Of a stretch of 7,985 bases of DNA, positions 1-6,942 are shown in pieces. This stretch comes from Sulfurovum sp. (GTDB lineage: Bacteria; Campylobacterota; Campylobacteria; Campylobacterales; Sulfurovaceae). The DNA lies in NCBI GenBank assembly GCA_015661795.1, contig DQVJ01000234.1:1-7985 (forward strand). Direction: 5' to 3'. Within the stretch, counting starts at the first letter, position 1; each line of letters opens with the position of its first letter. The position numbers and the translations under genes were made by a program. A model generated the notes under the pieces. The model did no database searches, was not told the DNA's origin, and saw nothing but the letters and a program-made list of their open reading frames with translations.

Positions 1-2184
1 CGTATATGGTTTGAAAAAGATTCTCAAACACTTACGGACTATGACAAGTTTAGAAATGAATTTTCCAATGATGACGGTTTAGTCATCGTCTTTAAAGATA
101 AAAACGGCATATTTAATAAAAAAGCACTAGGAAGCATACAACGCATCACAGAAGCCTTGTGGGAGATGCCACATATAGATAGGGTAGACAGTATCACTAA
201 CTATCAGCATGTGTATGCTGAAGCAAACAAGCCAGATGATGTACTTGTAGATGACTTCATCGTAGAGGACTTGCAGGAGGCTACGCCTGCTTACCTAGAA
301 GAGCGTAAAAAAATTGCAACCCATGATAGCATCATCGTAGATAGGTTTATCTCTAGAGATGCTACAACGACTATGATATTTGCTCGTCTTGAAGCCAATG
401 CCAATGAAGACGGAGATATTTCACAAGAAATGATGGGCTATATAAATACGATTATAGACTCAGAAGAAGAAAAGACAGGTTATAAATATTGGCTTAATGG
501 TGGACCACCCATGACACAAGCTTTTGTTGCGATAGCAGGGCATGATGCTATGGTGTTTACCCCTATGGTATTTTTGGCTTCTATGATACTACTTTTTATG
601 CTTTTTCGTCGTGTGTCTGGTGCCTTGGTGCCTTTAGCTGTTGTACTCTTCACCTTTTTGTCTGTGCTTGCAGTCCAAACACTTTTAGGCTACAAGCTTA
701 ACAATTTTACAGCCAATATCCCCGTGTTTATTGTGGCTATTGGTATCGCTGACGCGGTACATATTTACTCACTATGGCTGATGAATAAAAAAGAAGGGCT
801 AGAAAACAAAGAGGCAGTGGCTCATTCCCTAGAAAAGAACTTTTTGCCTATATTGTTAACTTCTGCGACAACTACTGTAGGGTTTTCTACCTTAGCTATT
901 TCAGACATTGTTCCTGTGGCTACGCTTGGTATTGCCACAGCATCTGGTGCAGTATTGGCATTTCTTATATCTGTATTTTGGATGCCAGCACTGTTATTAC
1001 TACTTAAAAAACCTATGAAAGGTACAAGTATCGAGAAAAAACAATTTAAATCATTTGGCTATGGCACATTTATAGTAAACAATGATAAAAAGATTATATT
1101 TTTTGTTACACTCATTGTGGTGTTCTTAGGTATAGGACTATTTTTTGTAAAAGTAGATTCCAACACCATCAAGTATTTTGATAAAGAAGTCGAAATACGT
1201 AAATCCTCTGAGTTTACTATGCAGAATCTTACTGGCTCTATGTCATATATACTTATAGCAGACTCCGGTAAAACAGATGGCATAAAAGACCCCGCCTTTT
1301 TACGTACAGTGGAAAATTTTTATGAAGATTATCAGCTTATGTTTCCTAAAGATGTCCGTCATGTGAGTTCACTGCTTGATACCATCAAAAGATATAATAA
1401 AATCATGAACCAAAAAGAAGTCATACCTGAGAGTAGAAATCTCATAGCACAATATCTATTGCTCTATTCTATGGGATTGCCTCAAGGTATGGAAATTACT
1501 GACCAAATGGATTTTGATCAACGTAAATTACGTATCACTGTACTTACAAATATTGTAGACAATAGCAAAGACATAAAGATGATCAATTTTGCCAAAGAGT
1601 GGTGGGATAAAACACCTTATGCTATGACACTTACAGGTCAAACAGCGATGTATGCCTATATGGCTAAAGATGTAACGGCTACACTCATCTACTCACTCTC
1701 TTTAACCATACTCATAGTTTCCATCATGATGCTACTTATCTTTAAAAGGCTCAAAATACTTTGGATACTCTTACTTCCAAATTTACTCCCAGTCATACTG
1801 GTCATCGGTGTGATGGGCTGGATAGGATTTACTATAGACATGGGTGTGGCGATAGCAGGAGCTATTATTATCGGGGTGGCGGTGGATGACACGATTCACT
1901 TCTTGGTCAAATACTTTGATGCAAGAAAAAGAGGTCTGGGTATGGCTGAGACTTTTGATGAAGTCTTGCATTATGCAGGAAAGGCGATACTTTTTACTAC
2001 AATAGTCTTAGCATTATCATTTTCTGTGTTTGCATTTAGTACCTTTACTCCTAACCAAAATTTCGGGGTAGTGACAGCTACAGCATTAATCATCGCATTG
2101 ATTATAGATTTGCTATACCTACCGGCATTGTTACACATGGCAGATAAAAATACAAATTATACAAAGGAAACCAATGCACAATAA
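1..2184 (+). CDS. RND/MMPL-family inner-membrane transporter (5' partial)
   Basis: The frame is open from base 1 and ends at TAA 2182-2184, giving 727 visible residues (counted from base 1). Aligning the F-R-x-x-F stretch near residue 17 with the next gene (residue 64) implies that about 47 residues, including TM1, lie upstream, so the full protein would be about 775 aa, normal for single-chain RND exporters of the MMPL/HpnN type. Visible order: periplasmic loop 1 (about 1-180), TM2-TM6 (about 185-333), TM7 (about 364-383), periplasmic loop 2 (about 384-558), TM8-TM12 (about 560-715). The TM4 motif IGIADAVH carries Asp251; the TM10 motif GVAVDDTIHFL carries Asp629-Asp630. In RND proteins such residues form the proton relay that drives export. 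The ATG at 157 is internal, since clear family homology precedes it. The substrate is unknown; a hydrophobic or lipid cargo is inferred from the neighbours. The family call is firm, the function only broad. Confidence 0.9.
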   Translation, partial: RIWFEKDSQTLTDYDKFRNEFSNDDGLVIVFKDKNGIFNKKALGSIQRITEALWEMPHIDRVDSITNYQHVYAEANKPDDVLVDDFIVEDLQEATPAYLEERKKIATHDSIIVDRFISRDATTTMIFARLEANANEDGDISQEMMGYINTIIDSEEEKTGYKYWLNGGPPMTQAFVAIAGHDAMVFTPMVFLASMILLFMLFRRVSGALVPLAVVLFTFLSVLAVQTLLGYKLNNFTANIPVFIVAIGIADAVHIYSLWLMNKKEGLENKEAVAHSLEKNFLPILLTSATTTVGFSTLAISDIVPVATLGIATASGAVLAFLISVFWMPALLLLLKKPMKGTSIEKKQFKSFGYGTFIVNNDKKIIFFVTLIVVFLGIGLFFVKVDSNTIKYFDKEVEIRKSSEFTMQNLTGSMSYILIADSGKTDGIKDPAFLRTVENFYEDYQLMFPKDVRHVSSLLDTIKRYNKIMNQKEVIPESRNLIAQYLLLYSMGLPQGMEITDQMDFDQRKLRITVLTNIVDNSKDIKMINFAKEWWDKTPYAMTLTGQTAMYAYMAKDVTATLIYSLSLTILIVSIMMLLIFKRLKILWILLLPNLLPVILVIGVMGWIGFTIDMGVAIAGAIIIGVAVDDTIHFLVKYFDARKRGLGMAETFDEVLHYAGKAILFTTIVLALSFSVFAFSTFTPNQNFGVVTATALIIALIIDLLYLPALLHMADKNTNYTKETNAQ
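2164..2168 (+). promoter_or_regulatory. Ribosome binding site for the second RND gene, inside the first
   Basis: AAGGA lies 5 bases before ATG 2174, within the last codons of the upstream gene. With the 11-base overlap (2174-2184) this fixes the start of the second transporter and suggests translational coupling, so the two RND proteins are probably made together. Confidence 0.7.
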
Positions 2185-4579
2185 ATTAGAAGCACTTATG
2201 GGGAAATTTGGAGGATATATACATGATAATCCTTTCAAAGTCATTTTGTTAGTGATAGCTTTACTCATTCCTCCTTTATATCATGTACCACAAATAAAAA
2301 TGGATACATCAACAGAAGGTTTTATGCATCCAGATGATCCAGTTTTGATTACTTATAATCAATTCAGAGAACAGTTCGGGCGTGATGAACGTATCGTCTT
2401 AGCTATCAGTAGTGATAAAATATTTACTGTAGAGTTTTTAAAAACATTGCGAGATTTACATGAAGAGATAGAAGAAAAGGTACCCTATCTTGATGATGTC
2501 ACATCACTTTATAATGTACGTAACACTCGAGGTCAGGGCGATCAGCTTATAACGGATGATTTACTTGAACCGTTTCCTGAAACACAAAAAGAAGTAGATA
2601 CTATTAAAAAGCAAGCTTTAGCTTCACATTTTTATAAAGATTTATTGTTAAGTGCAGATGGTACCATGACTACAATAGTTATAGAGACAGATGCATATTC
2701 TCATAAAGGTGAAAAAGAAGTTTCTTTAGAAAGTGATTTTGATGAAGGTTTTGGTGATATCTCAAGGGCTATTGGAGATAACGGTGAAGAAAGAAGTTTC
2801 TTGACTGATGCGGAAAATGCCACATTGCTAAAAGTGATTCACGAGATTGTTGAACAATATGAAGAAAAGGGATTGAAAATTTATGTAGCAGGAAGCCCTG
2901 CGGTTAATAATGCACTAAAAGCACAAATGAAAGCAGATATGGAAAAATTTACTCGGATTACATTTTTGATTATTATAGTCTTTTTGTTTGTGATGTTTAG
3001 ACGAATTTCTGCAGTGGTATATCCTCTTATAGTTATTATACTTTCTTTACTGGCAACGATAGGTACTATGGCATGGACAGGTGTAGCCTTTAAGTTACCT
3101 ACACAAATAGTTCCCTCATTACTTTTAGCTGTCAGTATCGGAGCTACAGTGCATATTTTATCCATCTTTTTTGACAGGTTTAATAAATATGGTGATAAAA
3201 AAGAAGCTATACAATATACTTTGGGACATTCTGGCTTAGCCATCGCCATGACTTCTGTTACAACAGCTATAGGGGTAGGGTCTTTTTCTGGCTCAGAGGT
3301 TGCACCTATCTCTGACCTGGGTATTTTTGCATCTTTTGGTGTGATGGTATCTCTTGTTTTAACGTTAACACTTTTACCTGCATTTTTGAGTATTACAAGA
3401 TTTAAACAAAAGCAAAAAGAAAAAATAGGAAAAATGGATGAGTTCATGGCCATTTTGGCACTTTTCCCGATAAAATATTATAAAGGGATTATTGTAGGTT
3501 CTTTTATTTTGGTAATAGCAGCTCTTGTGGCCTCATCGAAGATAGAACTTTCGCATAATCCTTTGTACTGGTTTCAAGAAGGCAATGAAAATAGAGTCTC
3601 AACAGAAGTGATAGATGATAAAATGAATGGTACAGTTACGATAGAGGCGATTATTGATACAGGTGTAGAGAATGGCTGGAACCACCCAAAACGACTTCAA
3701 AAACTGAATGCAATGTCTAAACGGATGGAGGCATATGTTGATGAATATACACATATTGGTAAAGTGGTTTCACTGGCAACCATCGTGAAAGAAACTAACC
3801 GTGCTTTACATGAAAATAAAGAGACTTTTTATAGTATCCCAAATGATGAAAACCTTGTATCACAAGAGTTACTTCTATTTGAAAATTCTGGTTCTGATGA
3901 TTTAGAAGATGTGGTAGACAGTCAGTTTTCTAAGGCACGAATCACTATTAAGCTTCCATGGACAGATGCAGTCAAAGCAGTACATGTCCTAGAATATGTC
4001 AAAAAAGAGGTAGCTAAAACATTTCCTGATGAAAAAGTGGAAACCACAGGCATGATTCCATTACTGATTAATACCTTTGCAAATGCTGTAAACTCATCTG
4101 TAATGAGTTATATTATTGCTTTTATATTGATTACCTTTATGATGATATTTATTTTAGGTTCTATCCGTATAGGACTCTTAAGTATGATACCAAATTTGAC
4201 ACCTATTATTTTGGGATTACTATTGATGTATATGATGGAGATACCGTTAGACATGTTTACTTTGCTTATAGGTAGCATTGCTATTGGATTAGCGGTAGAT
4301 GATACTATACACTTTCTCCACAATTTTAGGCGATACTACTTGGAAACGGGTAACAGTGAAAAAGCGATACAAATGACCTTTTTTACGACAGGGAAAGCAA
4401 TGGTTATTACTACAGTAGTACTTTCATTAGGATTTTACTCTTATTTGATGGCCCAAATGATATCTGTACAAAACTTTGGTTTACTTACAGGTTCGGTCAT
4501 TGTGATGGCATTACTAGCAGACTTGCTTTTAGCACCTTCACTCATGATAGTTGCTGCCAAGCGTGGTTGGATTAAATAA
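2174..4579 (+). CDS. RND/MMPL-family inner-membrane transporter, second tandem copy
   Basis: This is a complete 801-residue RND-superfamily protein. TM1 is about 22-39, periplasmic loop 1 about 40-258, TM2-TM6 about 260-406, TM7 about 438-456, periplasmic loop 2 about 457-640 and TM8-TM12 about 644-790: the usual duplicated 6+6 topology. The C-terminal half keeps the acidic TM10 motif GLAVDDTIHFL (Asp709-Asp710). The matching TM4 stretch in the N-terminal half reads AVSIGATVHIL, with Ala324 where the upstream protein has Asp251, so one half of the usual pair of polar sites is altered. The start is set by the AAGGA site and the 11-base overlap with the previous gene. The protein is clearly related to its neighbour but divergent, so this is an old paralogue pair, possibly a hetero-oligomer. 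The next gene begins about 20 bases downstream, consistent with one operon. Substrate unknown; transport of a hydrophobic molecule to or from the outer membrane is inferred from context. Confidence 0.92.
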   Translation: MHNKLEALMGKFGGYIHDNPFKVILLVIALLIPPLYHVPQIKMDTSTEGFMHPDDPVLITYNQFREQFGRDERIVLAISSDKIFTVEFLKTLRDLHEEIEEKVPYLDDVTSLYNVRNTRGQGDQLITDDLLEPFPETQKEVDTIKKQALASHFYKDLLLSADGTMTTIVIETDAYSHKGEKEVSLESDFDEGFGDISRAIGDNGEERSFLTDAENATLLKVIHEIVEQYEEKGLKIYVAGSPAVNNALKAQMKADMEKFTRITFLIIIVFLFVMFRRISAVVYPLIVIILSLLATIGTMAWTGVAFKLPTQIVPSLLLAVSIGATVHILSIFFDRFNKYGDKKEAIQYTLGHSGLAIAMTSVTTAIGVGSFSGSEVAPISDLGIFASFGVMVSLVLTLTLLPAFLSITRFKQKQKEKIGKMDEFMAILALFPIKYYKGIIVGSFILVIAALVASSKIELSHNPLYWFQEGNENRVSTEVIDDKMNGTVTIEAIIDTGVENGWNHPKRLQKLNAMSKRMEAYVDEYTHIGKVVSLATIVKETNRALHENKETFYSIPNDENLVSQELLLFENSGSDDLEDVVDSQFSKARITIKLPWTDAVKAVHVLEYVKKEVAKTFPDEKVETTGMIPLLINTFANAVNSSVMSYIIAFILITFMMIFILGSIRIGLLSMIPNLTPIILGLLLMYMMEIPLDMFTLLIGSIAIGLAVDDTIHFLHNFRRYYLETGNSEKAIQMTFFTTGKAMVITTVVLSLGFYSYLMAQMISVQNFGLLTGSVIVMALLADLLLAPSLMIVAAKRGWIK

Positions 4580-4589
4580 AATTTAAAAT

Positions 4590-4593
4590 GGAG
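4590..4593 (+). promoter_or_regulatory. Ribosome binding site deciding the start of the LolA-like gene
   Basis: Three in-frame ATGs occur at 4588, 4597 and 4600. GGAG at 4590-4593 overlaps the first ATG, so that codon cannot use it; the site is 3 bases from the ATG at 4597 and 6 bases from the ATG at 4600. Spacing favours 4600, and a start there gives a clean signal peptide beginning M-T-K-K. Confidence 0.6.
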
Positions 4594-4599
4594 ATAATG

Positions 4600-5397
4600 A
4601 TGACAAAAAAATTACTTATTGGATTTACTTTAGGGCTTTCAGTTTTAACTACGAATCTTTTAGCAGATGATGCAAAAGCTAGAGCAATTATGGAAAAAGT
4701 GGATGCACGTGATGATGGCAAAACCATTGAGCAAAATATGCTTATGATTTTAATGGATAAAAATAACAACAAACGTATACGTGATATCAAATCATATGGT
4801 AAAGATTTTGGTGTAGATGAATATCAAATATTATTTTTTAAATCTCCAGCAGATGTGAAGAATACGGCATTTTTAACCTATGATTATGATGATGCAAATA
4901 AAGACGATGATCAATGGTTGTATTTACCTGCACTAAAAAAAGTTAAGCGTATACCAACTGCAGACAAGAGTGGTAGTTTTATGGGCTCAGATTTCTCTTA
5001 CTTTGATATGACAGATAGAGATTTGGAAGACTATGACTTTAAACTTCTTAAGGAGATTAAAGTACGTGGACATGATGCATGGATGATAGAGTCAATACCA
5101 AGAAATAAAAAAACGCGAAAAGAATCAGGATACACAAAAACCGTTGCTATTGTGAGAAAAGATAATTACATGGTTGTACGAGCGATTAACTATATGAAAA
5201 ATGGTAAGAAAAAGTATTTAGATTTAAAAAAGATACATAAACAAAGTGGCATTTGGGTGGTGGATGAAATGACAATGACAACTAAAAAAGGTAAAGCTAC
5301 TACACATAAAACGGTTCTGAAATTTAAAAATATTAAGGTAAATAAACCATTAAGTAATGATCTGTTTACTACAAGAAGATTGGAAAAAGGACTGTAA
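4600..5397 (+). CDS. Periplasmic LolA-like outer membrane lipoprotein-sorting family protein
   Basis: From ATG 4600 the protein has 265 residues (269 if the ATG at 4588 is used). Residues 1-22 form a signal peptide: T-K-K, a hydrophobic core, then Leu-Leu-Ala before Asp-Asp. The mature part matches the LolA-like family named 'outer membrane lipoprotein-sorting protein' (PF17131/COG2834 type, recognised by eye): an opening RAIMEKVDARDDG helix, alternating beta strands, the DDQWLYLPALKKVKRI strand around Trp106, the signature SGSFMGSDFSYFDM at 124-137, and a TKKGK strand near the C-terminus. Such proteins fold as a half-barrel with a hydrophobic groove that carries lipid or lipoprotein cargo across the periplasm, and are often encoded beside MMPL-type RND genes. 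It lies about 20 bases after the second RND gene and 3 bases before the barrel gene, fitting the role of carrier between them. It lacks a lipobox Cys, so it should be soluble. Cargo is not known; it is not the housekeeping lolA itself. Confidence 0.87.
   Translation: MTKKLLIGFTLGLSVLTTNLLADDAKARAIMEKVDARDDGKTIEQNMLMILMDKNNNKRIRDIKSYGKDFGVDEYQILFFKSPADVKNTAFLTYDYDDANKDDDQWLYLPALKKVKRIPTADKSGSFMGSDFSYFDMTDRDLEDYDFKLLKEIKVRGHDAWMIESIPRNKKTRKESGYTKTVAIVRKDNYMVVRAINYMKNGKKKYLDLKKIHKQSGIWVVDEMTMTTKKGKATTHKTVLKFKNIKVNKPLSNDLFTTRRLEKGL
5387..5391 (+). promoter_or_regulatory. Ribosome binding site for the outer-membrane barrel gene
   Basis: AAGGA sits within the last codons of the LolA-like gene, 9 bases before ATG 5401. 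The stop codon (5395-5397) lies between the site and the start, an arrangement that favours re-initiation by ribosomes finishing the upstream gene. Confidence 0.5.
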
Positions 5398-5400
5398 TCT

Positions 5401-6843
5401 ATGGGTAAAAAAGTATTACTTCCTTTTGTGCTATTTACAACATTGATGTATGCACAAAGTATAGATGCTGACTTAGATGGGTTTGATGATAAGCCTTTAG
5501 AAGTTGTTGCTTCTAGCTCTCATACAGATGATATGGCAGGTTTTGATGATGAACCAATGGTAGAATCATCTCAAAATGATGTCAATGAGAGCAGTGGTAA
5601 AATCTCTTCTGATGATATAACAACAGATTTAGACAAGCACGAAGAAAATGATGAGAGTGCTGTAGATACTATTATCTCTGGGTTTACAGGAAAACTGACA
5701 GAACAAGTTACCTACGCTTACAATGGTAAAAAACCACATAATAATTTTACTGGATTAAAATCTTCTTTACTCTTAGATTATGAGCATAAATTTGAAAATA
5801 ATTGGCGTTTTAAAATCAATGCAAAAGCCTATTATGATGCCATCTATGATATACGTGATGAAATATATTCACAAGATGAACTTGATGAACAGCGTTCAGA
5901 AATACGTTTATATGATGCCTATATAGAAGGTAGTATTAGCGAAAAAATAGATATAAAACTGGGGCGACAAGTGGTTGTGTGGGGACGATCTGATACCATA
6001 CGTATTACAGACATATTAAATCCTTTAGACAACCGTCGCCCAGCGATAGTAGATATAGAGGACTTGCGTTTGCCTGTTACTATGGCAAAGTTAGATTTTT
6101 TTATAGGTGATTGGCGTATTACGCCTATTGCAATACTTGAACAATTTTTTTCTCTCAATCCTGCTTTTGGCTCTACGTTTAATCCTCTACCAAATCCTAA
6201 TCTGGAGGAAAAAAAATATGCTGATGTAACCTACGCTCTTTCTGTTGGTGGTGAGTTTACAGGCTGGGATGTAAATTTCTATGCAGCACGGGTACGCGAT
6301 GATGTGGGGTATGTTAACTTTTCATCACGACCTACATTGGTTCATGACAAAGTAAATATGTTTGGTACAGCGCTCAATGTTATTAGTGGAAGTTGGTTAC
6401 TCAAAACTGAACTTGCATATCTCGATGGTTTGAAGTATACAAGTACACAAAACAAACTATATTCAAGAACAGATGCTTTGATAGGTGTAGAATATAATGG
6501 TATTGCTGATACACTTATCTCTTATGATATTTCTTTACGTCATCTTAATAACTATGATAAAATACTTTTAAATGAATTTAATCCCTTAGAAAAAGATACC
6601 TATCAACAAGCTTTCCGTATATCAACAGATTTTGTAAATGACACAATTAATGCCAACTATCTTATCTCATTATTTGGTAAAAAACTCAGTGAAGGTGGTT
6701 TCCAAAGAGTATGGATAAAATATGATTTAGCAGATGGCATCAATGTGAATGTTGGCGTGGTAGACTATATCGGTGGTTCCACTTTATTTGATACAGTAAA
6801 AGACAGCGATATGATTTTTGCTGATATTTCTTATAGTTTTTAG
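5401..6843 (+). CDS. Outer-membrane beta-barrel protein, DUF1302-like
   Basis: The protein has 480 residues. A signal peptide covers about 1-18 (G-K-K, hydrophobic core, Met-Tyr-Ala). Residues 20-90 are a strongly acidic, Ser/Asp-rich linker with a 20-residue repeat around GFDD. From Gly94 onward, amphipathic strands of alternating polar and hydrophobic residues begin and continue to a terminal Ser-Phe, the C-terminal aromatic signature recognised by the BAM assembly machine. Residues 188-210 contain GRQVVVWGRSD followed by TDILNPLD, the motif typical of DUF1302 (PF06980) barrels. In other proteobacteria DUF1302 genes commonly sit beside LolA-like or DUF1329 and RND/MMPL genes, as here. The start follows the LolA-like stop by 3 bases with AAGGA upstream, so it is probably the last gene of the operon. 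Likely role: outer-membrane entry or exit point for the cargo handled by the upstream RND and LolA-like proteins. Barrel identity is firm, the DUF1302 assignment likely, the substrate unknown. Confidence 0.85.
   Translation: MGKKVLLPFVLFTTLMYAQSIDADLDGFDDKPLEVVASSSHTDDMAGFDDEPMVESSQNDVNESSGKISSDDITTDLDKHEENDESAVDTIISGFTGKLTEQVTYAYNGKKPHNNFTGLKSSLLLDYEHKFENNWRFKINAKAYYDAIYDIRDEIYSQDELDEQRSEIRLYDAYIEGSISEKIDIKLGRQVVVWGRSDTIRITDILNPLDNRRPAIVDIEDLRLPVTMAKLDFFIGDWRITPIAILEQFFSLNPAFGSTFNPLPNPNLEEKKYADVTYALSVGGEFTGWDVNFYAARVRDDVGYVNFSSRPTLVHDKVNMFGTALNVISGSWLLKTELAYLDGLKYTSTQNKLYSRTDALIGVEYNGIADTLISYDISLRHLNNYDKILLNEFNPLEKDTYQQAFRISTDFVNDTINANYLISLFGKKLSEGGFQRVWIKYDLADGINVNVGVVDYIGGSTLFDTVKDSDMIFADISYSF
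5470..5589 (+). repeat. Two imperfect 60-base coding repeats (acidic GFDD linker)
   Basis: Residues 24-43 and 44-63 of the barrel protein line up with a period of exactly 20 residues: GFDDKPLEVVASS against GFDDEPMVESS, with Gly27/47, Phe28/48, Asp29/49, Asp30/50 and Pro32/52 conserved. The DNA copies have diverged (synonymous and other changes), so the repeat is old and kept at protein level. The first copy, with the two residues before it, also reads D-A-D-L-D-G, like a DxDxDG calcium-binding loop; the second copy lacks the first acidic positions. Confidence 0.6.
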
Positions 6844-6860
6844 ATAGTATAGGAAAATAA

Positions 6861-6872
6861 ATATATATATAT
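6861..6872. repeat. (AT)6 dinucleotide tract upstream of a promoter candidate
   Basis: Twelve bases of uninterrupted AT repeat, flanked by A-rich sequence, lie in the intergenic region. The tract covers the place where a -35 element would be expected for the -10 candidate at 6888-6893. Simple repeats of this kind can change length by slippage, but six units is short. Confidence 0.6.
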
Positions 6873-6875
6873 CAT

Positions 6876-6897
6876 GACAAATTGTGGTAAAATTGTC
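6876..6897. other. Small dyad overlapping the -10 candidate
   Basis: GACAA (6876-6880) pairs with TTGTC (6893-6897); past one A/A mismatch, two more pairs (TT 6882-6883 with AA 6890-6891) leave a loop of about 6 bases. It spans the -10 candidate, so it could be an operator half-site pair. The stem is too weak and not GC-rich enough, and no T-run follows directly, so it is not a convincing terminator for the operon. It may be chance in AT-rich DNA. Confidence 0.25.
6885..6893 (+). promoter_or_regulatory. Extended -10 promoter candidate for the fifth gene
   Basis: TGGTAAAAT fits the extended -10 pattern TGnTAtAAT with one mismatch (TAAAAT). No TTGACA-like -35 is found 16-18 bases upstream; that place is AT-rich, as is usual for housekeeping promoters in Campylobacterota. 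A start site near 6900 would leave a leader of about 43 bases before ATG 6943. It suggests that the fifth gene can be transcribed apart from the transporter operon. Pattern-based only. Confidence 0.5.
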
Positions 6898-6925
6898 TGA
6901 TTCTTTGTGAATTTTTTGATTGAAA

Positions 6926-6930
6926 GGGAG
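6926..6930 (+). promoter_or_regulatory. Ribosome binding site for the fifth gene, long spacing
   Basis: GGGAG lies 12 bases before ATG 6943, longer than the usual 5-9. The only better-spaced in-frame codon is ATT at 6937 (6 bases), which is a very rare start. ATG 6943 gives a proper signal peptide, so it is preferred. Confidence 0.5.
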
Positions 6931-6942
6931 AAACGTATTAAT

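Noticed and set aside
157..159. ATG 157 as the start of the first RND gene
   Set aside because: The frame is open back to base 1, and the 52 codons before it match the start of periplasmic loop 1 in the neighbouring paralogue; the real start lies before the window.
2881..3453. 190-codon reverse-strand open frame
   Set aside because: It lies fully inside the second RND gene, has no family resemblance or ribosome site that I can see, and its composition is what the antisense of a membrane-protein gene gives.
1..4579. Classical multidrug efflux (AcrB/HAE1) identity
   Set aside because: The proteins are about 775-800 residues with MMPL/HpnN-type motifs, not the roughly 1,030 residues of HAE1 pumps, and no membrane-fusion protein or TolC homologue is nearby.
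4588..4590. ATG 4588 as the start of the LolA-like gene
   Set aside because: It overlaps the only good Shine-Dalgarno site and has no purine-rich site at proper spacing upstream; 4600 fits better, though 4597 cannot be excluded.
6876..6920. Intrinsic terminator after the barrel gene
   Set aside because: The stem is 5 pairs plus 2 after a mismatch, low in GC, and the T-run at 6912-6917 is about 15 bases away from it; not convincing.
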